Position numbers and translations under genes: made by a program. DNA of 64,000 nucleotides from a virus, in IMG/VR virus record IMGVR_UViG_3300035703_000027, positions 1-64,000 of that record; one strand, given 5' to 3'. Shown here piece after piece: positions 13,747-21,856 of the stretch; the first letter of the stretch is position 1; every line of letters starts with the position of its first letter. The notes beneath the pieces are model-generated. The model ran no database searches. It was not told where the DNA came from and was given only the letters and a program-made list of their open reading frames with translations.

Positions 13747-15387
13747 ATGGCCAAGCAGAACCGCTCTTACGCCAAGGCGCCAGAGGCCAAGCCGGGCAAC
13801 TCGAAGCCCCTGCGGTCCTACCTGGTTGACCCCAACGTCCTCAACCTGTCGCACCTCGGCACCCGCCCGCAGGACGTGCGGCATGTGGGGTTCTACACGC
13901 TGCGCGAGATGGCGCGGGTGACGCAGCCCGTCACGGCCATCATCCGCACGCGCCAGAACCAGGTGGCGCGGTTCGCCAAGCTGCCGCGCTACCAGGGCGA
14001 CATCGGGGTGCAGGTGCGCATGCGCGACCCCGAGGCCAAGCCGACGAAGGCGGACAAAAAGCGCATGCGCGAGCTGGAGGACATCGTGCTGCGGTGCGGC
14101 GTGGCGCCCGACCCGGGGCGGCTGCGGCGGCCGGGGCTCGACCCGTTGCTGCGCATGATGGTCGAGGACAGCCTCACGCTGGACGCGATGGCGCTGGAGC
14201 TGCGGTACGACCGCAAGGACCGGCTGTTTGATTGGTGGGCCGTGGACGGGGCGACGGTGCGGCTGACGGTGCCGAGCTACACGGGCGGGCACACGTCGCA
14301 GACGGGCCCGGGCATCTACGGGCTGGTGGGCGAGGGGTACGGCGGGGTGGGGCAGGCGCGCGACGCCGTGATCCAGTACGTGCAGCTCTGGCAGGGCGCG
14401 CCGGTGGCGGAGTACACGGCGGACGAGATGGCCTACTGGGTGCGCAACCCGCGCACGGCGCTGGAGTCCAACGGGTACGGTCAGGCGGAGCTGGAGAGCC
14501 TGATCGAGGTGGTGGTCGGCTACCTGAACGCGATGCTCTACAACCAGCGCTACTTCACGCACAGCAGCATCCCCGAGGGCGTGCTGAGCGTGACGGGGCA
14601 GTACACGGCGGAGAACCTCGACGACTTCCGGCGCTACTGGAACGCGATGGTGTCGGGCGTGAACAACGCCTGGCGGGTGCCCATCCTGGCGAGCAAGGAC
14701 GGCAAGGGCGTCACGTGGACGGCGCTCAAGGGCAACAACAAGGAGATGCAGTTCCACGAGTGGCTCGACTTCCTGACGACGATCGCCTGTGCGGTGTTTC
14801 AGATCGACCGGGAGGAGCTGGGGCTGTCGGGCCGCGGGGCGGGGGACGGCGGGGCGTCGCTTTCCGAGGGCGGCAACGGCGCGACGCTGGCGCACAGCAT
14901 GAGCAAGGGCCTGCACCCGCTGCTGACGCGCATCGAGAGCGGCATCAACGACGACCTGTTCCCGCGGCTGGAGCACACCGAGGACTTCCTGTTCACCTGG
15001 GCGGGGCTGGACCCCGACCAGGAGGACAAGCGGATCGAGCGGGAGACGAAGCTGTTGCAGGCGGGGGTGATGACCGTGAACGAGATCCGGGCGGGGCGGG
15101 ACCTGAAGGGGATCGAGTCGGCGCTGCTGTGGGGCGACGCGCCGGCCAACACGACGCTGTACCAGGCCTGGGCGATGGGCATGCAGGCGAAGATGCAGGC
15201 TGAGGGCCAGGGCGGCGGCGACGACGCGGGCGATGGCGGGGACGGCGACGCGCCGGCCGACGGCCAGGCGCCGGGTGGTGACGGCCAGCCGGGTGCCGAC
15301 GCAAAGGGCGGCCCGCCGGCGGCGCTGCCCAAGGTGAACCCGGACGGCTCCGAGGAGCCCGACGACGAAGCCGGTGGTGGGTCGTGA
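13747..15387 (+). CDS. Portal protein
   Basis: A 546-aa protein with the signature of phage portals. Features are an N-terminal REMARVTQPVTAIIRTRQNQV segment, a DSLTLDAMALELRYD strand near 145, VVVGYLNAMLYNQRYFTHSSIPEGVLSV near 260, and QFHEWLDFLTTIACAVFQIDREELG near 335. The clip/stem helices follow (LTRIESGINDDLFP), and the C-terminal tail is acidic and Gly-rich and probably disordered. Portals form the dodecameric ring at the capsid vertex through which DNA and ejected proteins pass. The terminase gene is 11 kb upstream, an unusual separation. The large module-protein family starts about 2.6 kb downstream. Confidence 0.92.
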   Translation: MAKQNRSYAKAPEAKPGNSKPLRSYLVDPNVLNLSHLGTRPQDVRHVGFYTLREMARVTQPVTAIIRTRQNQVARFAKLPRYQGDIGVQVRMRDPEAKPTKADKKRMRELEDIVLRCGVAPDPGRLRRPGLDPLLRMMVEDSLTLDAMALELRYDRKDRLFDWWAVDGATVRLTVPSYTGGHTSQTGPGIYGLVGEGYGGVGQARDAVIQYVQLWQGAPVAEYTADEMAYWVRNPRTALESNGYGQAELESLIEVVVGYLNAMLYNQRYFTHSSIPEGVLSVTGQYTAENLDDFRRYWNAMVSGVNNAWRVPILASKDGKGVTWTALKGNNKEMQFHEWLDFLTTIACAVFQIDREELGLSGRGAGDGGASLSEGGNGATLAHSMSKGLHPLLTRIESGINDDLFPRLEHTEDFLFTWAGLDPDQEDKRIERETKLLQAGVMTVNEIRAGRDLKGIESALLWGDAPANTTLYQAWAMGMQAKMQAEGQGGGDDAGDGGDGDAPADGQAPGGDGQPGADAKGGPPAALPKVNPDGSEEPDDEAGGGS

Positions 15388-15433
15388 GGGCGCAGTGGTT
15401 CGGCGACGAGCTGGTTGCCGAGAAGGGGGAGAC

Positions 15434-15574
15434 ATGCACAAGTGGGACCTGGTAAAGGGCCTGTCGGATGACGCCGAGGTGCCCGGGCTGGCGCTCGACA
15501 TGATCAAGGGCAAGGCCTCGGAGCAGGAGCCGGAGGGCGCGCCCGAGGCGGAGCCCGCGGCCCCCGAGGCCTGA
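15434..15574 (+). CDS. 46-aa peptide after portal
   Basis: ATG 15434 follows GGGGGAGAC. The peptide begins HKWDLVKGLSDDAEVPGLALDMIKG and ends in a Glu/Pro/Ala-rich tail. It is followed directly by the Nudix gene. Its size, acidity and position would suit a small head-assembly factor, but nothing in the sequence fixes a role. It is supported by a good ribosome site and by filling an otherwise empty gap. Confidence 0.5.
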   Translation: MHKWDLVKGLSDDAEVPGLALDMIKGKASEQEPEGAPEAEPAAPEA

Positions 15575-15575
15575 C

Positions 15576-15983
15576 GTGCCGGCGGCGATCGCCGCCCGGG
15601 TGGTGCTGCTCGACGGCGACGGGCGGGTGCTGCTGGTGCGGCGGCCCGACACGGCGGCGCTGCACCCGGGCTGCTGGTGCCTGCCGGGTGGGGCGATCGA
15701 CCCATGGGAGACGCCCGAGCAGACAGCCGAGCGCGAGCTGCGCGAGGAGGTGGGCCTCACGGCGACCCTCGTGCCCGGGCAGGTGGCGCCGTTCTTTCAC
15801 GAGGGCGGGCACAGCGTGGGGATGCTGGCGCGCGACCCGGTGGGGTCGCTGCGGCTGTCGCGGCGCGAGGTGGCGGAGGCCTGCTGGGTGGCGCCCGGTG
15901 CGTTGCCGGCGCCGATGATGCCGGGGCATCCCGAGGTGATCGCGCTGCTGGCGCGGCAGGGGCAAGGGGGGGACTTGGCATGA
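15576..15983 (+). CDS. Nudix hydrolase
   Basis: A 135-aa protein with a complete Nudix box near residues 38-60: G-x5-E-x7-RELREEVGL, starting GGAIDPWE. This motif binds the metal ions used to cleave nucleoside diphosphates linked to another group. The surrounding strands (AARVVLLDGDGRVLLVRR, WVAPGALP) also fit the fold. The substrate cannot be told from sequence. Candidates include modified nucleotides, NAD-type cofactors or ADP-ribose; the last would be notable given an ADP-ribosyltransferase-like payload in this genome. GTG 15576 directly follows the previous stop. Its end overlaps the next start (ATGA). Confidence 0.85.
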   Translation: MPAAIAARVVLLDGDGRVLLVRRPDTAALHPGCWCLPGGAIDPWETPEQTAERELREEVGLTATLVPGQVAPFFHEGGHSVGMLARDPVGSLRLSRREVAEACWVAPGALPAPMMPGHPEVIALLARQGQGGDLA

Positions 15984-17875
15984 GGGCGGGGATCGACATG
16001 CTGCGCAAGGCGGTGGCGGGCGGCGGCACGCCGGATGCCGCGCGCGAGGCGCTGCTGCGGGAGATCGCGAAGCGTCGCAACCGGGTGAACGGCAAGTTCG
16101 CTTCGGGCAAGGTGACGGGGGATGAGCCGGCCAAGGGGCGCCGGCGGGCGGCGGCGAAGGCCCCGGGGGCACCGCAGGGCGCCGCGGAGGCGAGCCAGGC
16201 CCAAGGCCGGCCCCCCGAGCACCTGCACGAGGCGGCGCAGGGGGCGCTCGCGAAGCTGCGGAAGCTGAAGCCCGGCAGCGAGGAGCACGCGCACCTTCTG
16301 CGGCAGTACGAGGTGCTGCGGACGGCCATCAAGGGGTTCAACGCGCCGGCGCCGGCCGCGGGGCGATCGCGCCGGGAGGCCGGGCCGCGCACGCCGCGGC
16401 AGTTTGAACTCGCGGCGCTCAAGGCGGGCTCGCGCGGGGAGATGGAGCAGCTCGCGGAGCGGTTCGAGGCGGCGACGCAGGAGCCCGGCAACACGGGGCC
16501 GGCGTGGGATGCGGCGTGGAAGGAGATCAAGGGGGCGCTCAAGGGCCAGGCGAAGGCCGAAGGGGCCGAGACGGGTCCGCGCGAGCAGAAGCGCGGCGGC
16601 AAGAAGCGCCGGGCGGACGGGCGCGCGCCCGAGGCCCCGCAAGACGCGGCGGCGTCCGAGGAGGCACAGCCCGGGGAGGGGGGCGCCGACCAGCAAGCCC
16701 CCGGGGAGCGCCGGGGCGGCAAGCGGAAGGCGCCCGCGAAAGACGCACCCGAGGCAGCCCCGGAGAAGGCCGAGCCCGCAGAGGCCCCCGCGAAGGACGA
16801 GCCAGCCGAGGACCCGGAGAAGGCCGAGCCCACTGAGGCAGCCCCGGAGAAAGACGAACCCGCCGAGGCCCCCGCGAAAGACGAGCCAACCGAGGCCGAC
16901 GACGAGCCGGGGCCCGGGCGTAAGCTCAAGACCAACCCGGACGATCTCACGCCCGTGAAGGCGCGGGTGAACTACTGGGGCAAGCTGCTGCCGTTGACCG
17001 AGGACGAGGCCCTCACGCATGTCGGGCACGACTTCGAGGGGGGCGCGCCGAGCGAGGCCCATGCCGCGGCGGCGCGCGAGCTGGCCGACCTCGACGAGCA
17101 TGGCCGGGAGCGGGGTGAGGAAGGCAGGGAGGAGCGGCTGCGGGCGGCCTACGCCAAGCATCGCGTCTCCATCGAGGGGGAGGGTGACGCCGACCCCGAC
17201 CCGGCGCCCGTGAGCGACGCCGAGGTGATCGCCGGCGCGCGCAGCCGGGGCAGCACGCGGCCCGCGCCGCAGGCTTCCCGCATCCCGGCGGACCAGCTCG
17301 ACGGCCTTGCTGACCTCTACAGGTTATCCGGCAACACCTCGCTGCCGCTTGACGCGCAGGTGCAGGTGGGCCGGGAGCTGAAGGCGCGGCTGGAGGAGGT
17401 GTCCCGGGCGACGGGCCACGACGTGGAGGCGCTGGAGGCAGACCTCCGGCGGGCGGTGCTGGAGCGCGACTTCGGCCCGACAGAGGGCCGCGAGACGGCC
17501 GGCGGCCTGAAGGAGCCGTTGCCGGACCCGGCGCCCGAGCAGCCCGTGACGCCACAGCCGGCGACGCCGCAGCCCGTGACGCCGGACGCGGCTGCGGCGC
17601 AGGCCGCGGAGGTGCAGGCCCGCACGGAGGAGGCCCTCAAGGCGGCGGGGATGGCCCCACCGGCGGAGGGCCGCAAGGGGCGCACACGGCTCGGCCAGGC
17701 CGCGGCGGGTGGTCCGGCGGGAGGCGAGGCTTCCCGGTCCGGGGCGTCGCGGTCCGGGGCCGCCCAGTCCGAGCGGGCACGGCGCGGCCATGGGGGTCGC
17801 GAGGTGCTGCGCCGGGTGTCGGACGTGCTGAGCACGGTGATGGCGGAGCGCAACCAGGAGCACCTCGAAACCTGA
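15980..17875 (+). CDS. Repeat-rich head-proximal protein (631 aa)
   Basis: The start is ATG 15980, overlapping the Nudix stop. The N-terminal 60 residues are basic and include RRNRVNGKFASGKV. Residues about 255-310 are imperfect acidic repeats built from EKAEPAEAP and AKDEPAE units. Helical segments follow (VNYWGKLLPLTEDEAL, then QVQVGRELKARLEEVS), and the tail contains QPVTPQPATPQPVTP and GASRSGA repeats. Length, low complexity and location right after portal suit a scaffold or internal head protein, but no family is recognised. It may bridge the portal and the module proteins that follow. Confidence 0.6.
   Translation: MRAGIDMLRKAVAGGGTPDAAREALLREIAKRRNRVNGKFASGKVTGDEPAKGRRRAAAKAPGAPQGAAEASQAQGRPPEHLHEAAQGALAKLRKLKPGSEEHAHLLRQYEVLRTAIKGFNAPAPAAGRSRREAGPRTPRQFELAALKAGSRGEMEQLAERFEAATQEPGNTGPAWDAAWKEIKGALKGQAKAEGAETGPREQKRGGKKRRADGRAPEAPQDAAASEEAQPGEGGADQQAPGERRGGKRKAPAKDAPEAAPEKAEPAEAPAKDEPAEDPEKAEPTEAAPEKDEPAEAPAKDEPTEADDEPGPGRKLKTNPDDLTPVKARVNYWGKLLPLTEDEALTHVGHDFEGGAPSEAHAAAARELADLDEHGRERGEEGREERLRAAYAKHRVSIEGEGDADPDPAPVSDAEVIAGARSRGSTRPAPQASRIPADQLDGLADLYRLSGNTSLPLDAQVQVGRELKARLEEVSRATGHDVEALEADLRRAVLERDFGPTEGRETAGGLKEPLPDPAPEQPVTPQPATPQPVTPDAAAAQAAEVQARTEEALKAAGMAPPAEGRKGRTRLGQAAAGGPAGGEASRSGASRSGAAQSERARRGHGGREVLRRVSDVLSTVMAERNQEHLET
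16750..16898 (+). repeat. Tandem acidic coding repeats
   Basis: Within the head-proximal protein, units reading (A)PEKAEPAEAP / AKDEPAEDP recur about five times with small changes. At DNA level the phrases CCCGAGGCAGCCCCGGAGAA and GAGGCCCCCGCGAA reappear. Such runs grow and shrink by slippage, so the length may vary among relatives. Confidence 0.55.
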
Positions 17876-17886
17876 GCGCGTGGAGC

Positions 17887-17926
17887 GGCAAACGGGCGCC
17901 CCGCGTGCACACGGCGGGGCTACGAT
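17887..17926 (+). promoter_or_regulatory. Class G promoter before the first module protein
   Basis: GGCAA at 17887-17891, a 29-base spacer, then TACGAT at 17921-17926, 41 bases before the ATG. This is the first member of the family-specific series. Confidence 0.65.
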
Positions 17927-17967
17927 GGGCCTGGCGGAGCGCCAGCTAGTACCCGGGAGAGTCCCTG

Positions 17968-20520
17968 ATGCCGTACCGTGACATGCCCATCGAGCCCTGG
18001 ATGATCGACCTGATCAAGGCATTGATTCAGGTGCGCCAGCACACCCGCAAGGATGGCACGATGGTGCGGGCCCACCAGCGGAACATCCTGACGCACGGGG
18101 AAAAGAAAGACCTCGTTGGCAAGATGGCGGCGGCGCTGCGGGCACACGGCAAGCTGGACGTGTCCGAGCACAGCGCGCACCACGTGCACAAGGCTGCGGT
18201 CGAGGTCGCGCGGAAACTTAAGCGGCACGTGATGATACACCGCGACGCGGACGGCAAGCTGTACGTGCAGCACAATCACCCAGGCAACACGCCGCACATG
18301 ATGGTGTACCCCGACCTCATGACGGCTGTGCGGGACGGCAAGGGCGGCTCGCAGGAGGTTTACCACGAAGATGCCCAGCGCGCCCTGCGGGCCAAGAAGG
18401 GCAAGCAGATAGCGGCTGAGGGCAAGCCGGCAGAGAAGAAGGCCGTGGAGGCGACGAAGCCCGCCGAGCCCGAGCACCCCGGCATGCTGGCTGACAAGCA
18501 CCTGATGACCTACGCGCAGTACCGGCAGAGCGCGTGGGGCGACCTCACGGGCCCGACCACGGTGTCGTCGCACAAGAACGCCATTCGCGAGGCGCTGAAG
18601 GCCGGCAAGGAAGTGCCCGCGCACGTGATGAACGAGCACGAGGGGTACGGCCACCAGGCGAAGAAGGAGATCGCGGAGAGCCGCGAACGGGTGAAGAACT
18701 CGGAGCGCATCGCCAAGGAGCGCGGCTGGACCACCGACTCGGACTACGCGGGCGAGAAGAAGATGGCCCGGGACGAGGCGAAGCGGGAGAAGGCGGCGGC
18801 GAAGGGCCAGAAGCCCGCGGCGCCCGAAAGCCCTATTGGGCCTGCTACCCCCGAGAGTGTGCGCCCTGGCGACGTTATCCAGCACGCGAGCAGTGGCCAT
18901 AAGTACACCGTGGTGAACCCGGGCACTGGCGATCAGTCGGCACTGGTGTATGACCACCAGGCCAAGCGCCTGACGCCTCGTTCTTTCAATAAGATGAGCC
19001 ATACCGGAGAAGTCAGAAAAGACCACCTCGGCGTCCTGGCGAACTACAAGCCCAAGCCGGCCTCATCGGGCAAAACGGGTGCAGCCACGCTGGGAAATAC
19101 CAAGCCGGGCGACTGGGTTGTGGATGGGAATGGAACACCGCGGCAGGTGGTGGAGGTTGAACCCGAATGGGAGGGTTCGCGCGGTGGTCGCATCACCACG
19201 TACAACCAGGAACTGAATCACCCCAGCGACCATTTCTTCGGCAATCATGACGAAGAAGATGAAAGCCCTTTGCGTCATTATGGGCCGGAAAAAAAGAGCC
19301 GCAAGCCTAGTCCGGCCGCGTTCGGCAACCCCACGCACGCTCTTTTGCAGCTCATCGCGGACCACCCGCGCACGGTGAAGAAGCCGGGGCTCGACTTGGA
19401 CGGTGCGGCAGCCGTTCTTGGCGGGAGCCCCGCGAGCTTCCACCCCAAGATGGGAAAGGAGCGGGCCAGAGCGCTCAAAAACCACCCTGCGTTTGGGGTG
19501 GATAGACCATCGAAAGCCCTCGACACCGTGAAGGACGCGATGGGTCAGGGCCTGCTGCAACGGGTTTCGGGGGGGGTTGCTGTCCGGGGCCTCAGCCTGA
19601 CCGAAAAGGGCAAGGCGCGCCTGGCGGAAATGTCGGATGCCGCAAGCAAAGCGGGGCCGAAGCCTGCGCCCAAGAAGATCCACACCTACGGCCTGCAACC
19701 CGATAGCCTGGTCCGGGACCACCTGCCGCCGGGGCGTGTCGGCGTGAGCCCACACCCGGTGTTTGCCCATGGCGCTGTCGAGTACGATCGCGAGCTGACG
19801 CCCGAGGAGGTCAGCCATTATGGGCTGGACCGCCTGACCAGCAAGGGGCGGTCGGAAATCCGCGAGGATCGGAAGGCTGCGGAGGTGCTGGGCAACGAGC
19901 CGAAGGACATCAACGCGGAGTACCTGCACGCCACCCTGGACATGTCGAAGGAGGACCACCCGGCGGAGTTTGCCGAGGCCCTCGAACACCTGAAGGAGCG
20001 CCGGCCCGACCTTGCCGACTCGATCGCCGCGTGGGAACAGCGAACGGGCGGCAGTGAAGCCAAGCCTGAGCCGGCAACCAAAAAGGCCGGCCCCGCCTCG
20101 TTCAGTAGCCCGACCCACGCCATGTTGCAGCTCATCGCCGACCACCCGCAAACGGCACAAAAGTCGGGGCTCAGCCCGCTCATGGTCGAATACGCCATGC
20201 GGGGCGAGCACATCGGGCGTTCCCAGGTGAAGGGCGTCGGGGAGCATCCGGCGTTCGGGCACCTCAAAGACGGAGGCGCGGGCGAGGCGGCTGACCTCGT
20301 GAGCCGCGCGCTGAGCGAGGGCCTCGTGGCTCCCAAGGCGGGCCTTTACCCAGGCCTCGGTCTTACCACTAAGGGCCAGGCGCGCCTCGCCGAGTTGGGC
20401 GGCACGCCTGCGCCACGGGCCAAGCGCGCGCCGGAGCCGGCGCCCAAGGCGGACCCGGCGTCCAGCCTCGCCAAGTCGTGGCGGTTCGCCGGGGGCGGTG
20501 CCGGCGGCGGCGACGCCTGA
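17968..20520 (+). CDS. Module protein 1: N-module with two winged-helix-like repeats
   Basis: An 850-aa protein. Residues 13-35 hold the hydrophobic helix and HTRKDGTMVRAHQR; the rest of the module is more diverged than in its siblings. A segment AIREALKAGKEVPAHVMNEH (near 205) is typical of large phage polyvalent proteins. Two PGD-type SH3-like segments lie near 300 and 370. Two related winged-helix-like domains (FxxPTHAxLQLIADHP ... LTxKGxARLAE) lie at 450-556 and 710-811. Between them is a domain at 572-690 (YGLQ ... YDRELTPEEV ... EALEHLKERRPDLA) that is shared with module protein 4. ATG 17968 is preceded by GGGAGA. The function is unknown. A virion-carried DNA-binding effector is the best reading. 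Confidence 0.75.
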   Translation: MPYRDMPIEPWMIDLIKALIQVRQHTRKDGTMVRAHQRNILTHGEKKDLVGKMAAALRAHGKLDVSEHSAHHVHKAAVEVARKLKRHVMIHRDADGKLYVQHNHPGNTPHMMVYPDLMTAVRDGKGGSQEVYHEDAQRALRAKKGKQIAAEGKPAEKKAVEATKPAEPEHPGMLADKHLMTYAQYRQSAWGDLTGPTTVSSHKNAIREALKAGKEVPAHVMNEHEGYGHQAKKEIAESRERVKNSERIAKERGWTTDSDYAGEKKMARDEAKREKAAAKGQKPAAPESPIGPATPESVRPGDVIQHASSGHKYTVVNPGTGDQSALVYDHQAKRLTPRSFNKMSHTGEVRKDHLGVLANYKPKPASSGKTGAATLGNTKPGDWVVDGNGTPRQVVEVEPEWEGSRGGRITTYNQELNHPSDHFFGNHDEEDESPLRHYGPEKKSRKPSPAAFGNPTHALLQLIADHPRTVKKPGLDLDGAAAVLGGSPASFHPKMGKERARALKNHPAFGVDRPSKALDTVKDAMGQGLLQRVSGGVAVRGLSLTEKGKARLAEMSDAASKAGPKPAPKKIHTYGLQPDSLVRDHLPPGRVGVSPHPVFAHGAVEYDRELTPEEVSHYGLDRLTSKGRSEIREDRKAAEVLGNEPKDINAEYLHATLDMSKEDHPAEFAEALEHLKERRPDLADSIAAWEQRTGGSEAKPEPATKKAGPASFSSPTHAMLQLIADHPQTAQKSGLSPLMVEYAMRGEHIGRSQVKGVGEHPAFGHLKDGGAGEAADLVSRALSEGLVAPKAGLYPGLGLTTKGQARLAELGGTPAPRAKRAPEPAPKADPASSLAKSWRFAGGGAGGGDA

Positions 20521-20536
20521 ACCCCTGCGCACGGCC

Positions 20537-21790
20537 ATGAGGCGTCACCCCACCCCCGCCGCCCCCTCCCCGGGGGTGGCGGACCTGGAGGCCCTGTTCA
20601 AGGCGATCGTCCAGGTGCGGGCGCACACCCGCAAGGACGGCTCGCAGGTGCGGGCCCACACCCGCACCATCGCGGACACGGCCGCCATCGTCGAGGGCCT
20701 CGCGCAGCGCCTGAAACACGGCGAGGCGATCGCGCACGCGACGGCGGGCTCGGCCCTCACGCTGGCGCGGCACGCGTCCACGGCCAACGAGAGGCCGGCG
20801 TTCGCCTACCGGCACCCCGCCGGGCACTGGGTCGCCACCCACGACCACCGGCACCTGCCCCACGCCCACCACCGGATCGTGGCGTCGGGGGGCAAGGCCA
20901 CGCTGACCCGCCCGGGCCAGCCGCCCAAGCCCCTGCCGGAGACGCCCCCCGAGGTGGCGCCGCTCGACCACGCCCCGCCGGCGCACGTGCACCGCGAGCT
21001 GGTGGGCAGCGGCAGCACGGGCGAGGTGTACCGCGAGGGCCAGGAGGTCGTGAAGCAGGCGCAGATGGCGTGGGGCGCCAAGGACGGCGTGAGCGTCGAG
21101 GGCCAGGTCTATGCGGCCCTGGCGGGCACGCCCGGCATCGCCGCCGGGCGGCAGGAGGGGAACCAGATTCGCCTGCCGTGGTATCCCGCCATTGTCAGCG
21201 TGGACGCCGTGAAGCCGGGCGATCGCGCGCAGTTCGCGGCGGTCGTCCGGCCCAACGTGGCGCGCATCAACCAGGCCGTCAGCGCCCTGTCCGAGCGCGG
21301 GTACTACTACGCCGACCCCCTCCAGTTCGGCATGCGCGACGGCCACATGGATCTGCTCGACTTCAGCAACGTGCACGAGAAGCCGGTGGACAGCCCCACG
21401 GACGATCCCCGGAGCCTGAACCTAACCCTGCTGGGGATGTTCTACAAGGAGTTCGGGCTGCCCGACGAGGCCAAGAAGGTCGGCGTGGCAGGGCGGGCCC
21501 GGAAGGCGGTCATGTACTTCGTGTGGAACAAGGGACGCGACCTCCACGACCTGATGGTGCAGGTGCACGGAGGGCCCATCAAGGGCCAGCACGAGCGCCT
21601 GCTCGACGAGCTGCAAGGCGAGCCGCCGCGCTGCGTCTACTACGGCGACGCCGCGCCCGAGGGGCTGCCAGCGGGCGCCGCGCACGTCGAGGTGGACGGC
21701 GTGCACGTGGTGCTGTCGGGCAAACCGCTGCCACCCGAGGCGATCGCGCGGGGCGGGCTGACGCCGCTGGTGCACCCGACCAAGGCGTAG
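20537..21790 (+). CDS. Module protein 2: N-module fused to kinase-like domain
   Basis: The start at ATG 20537 (417 aa) begins just before the module; a GTG at 20498 would overlap the previous gene. Residues 20-50 carry FKAIVQVRAHTRKDGSQV. Residues 154-282 are protein-kinase-like: the glycine loop GSGSTGEVY, then VVKQ with the ATP-binding Lys, then YYYADPLQFG (candidate catalytic Asp) and LLDFSN in the place of DFG. The catalytic loop is degenerate, so activity is uncertain. The C-terminal part (YYGDAAPEGLPAGAAHV) is also found after the kinase of module protein 5. No class G promoter is seen, so it is probably read through from 17968. Confidence 0.75.
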   Translation: MRRHPTPAAPSPGVADLEALFKAIVQVRAHTRKDGSQVRAHTRTIADTAAIVEGLAQRLKHGEAIAHATAGSALTLARHASTANERPAFAYRHPAGHWVATHDHRHLPHAHHRIVASGGKATLTRPGQPPKPLPETPPEVAPLDHAPPAHVHRELVGSGSTGEVYREGQEVVKQAQMAWGAKDGVSVEGQVYAALAGTPGIAAGRQEGNQIRLPWYPAIVSVDAVKPGDRAQFAAVVRPNVARINQAVSALSERGYYYADPLQFGMRDGHMDLLDFSNVHEKPVDSPTDDPRSLNLTLLGMFYKEFGLPDEAKKVGVAGRARKAVMYFVWNKGRDLHDLMVQVHGGPIKGQHERLLDELQGEPPRCVYYGDAAPEGLPAGAAHVEVDGVHVVLSGKPLPPEAIARGGLTPLVHPTKA

Positions 21791-21798
21791 GGCGCCCT

Positions 21799-21838
21799 GG
21801 CAAACCGTGGCCGCGGGGCGCCGGCCCGGGGCTACGAT
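21799..21838 (+). promoter_or_regulatory. Class G promoter before module protein 3
   Basis: GGCAA at 21799-21803, a 29-base spacer, TACGAT at 21833-21838, then GGGGCCGGAGGA leading into the ATG at 21857. Confidence 0.65.
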
Positions 21839-21856
21839 GGGGCCGGAGGATTCCCC

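Noticed and set aside
20498-20536. An upstream GTG start for the kinase-like module protein
   Set aside because: It overlaps the previous gene by 23 bases, has no ribosome site and adds only Gly/Ala residues before the conserved module.
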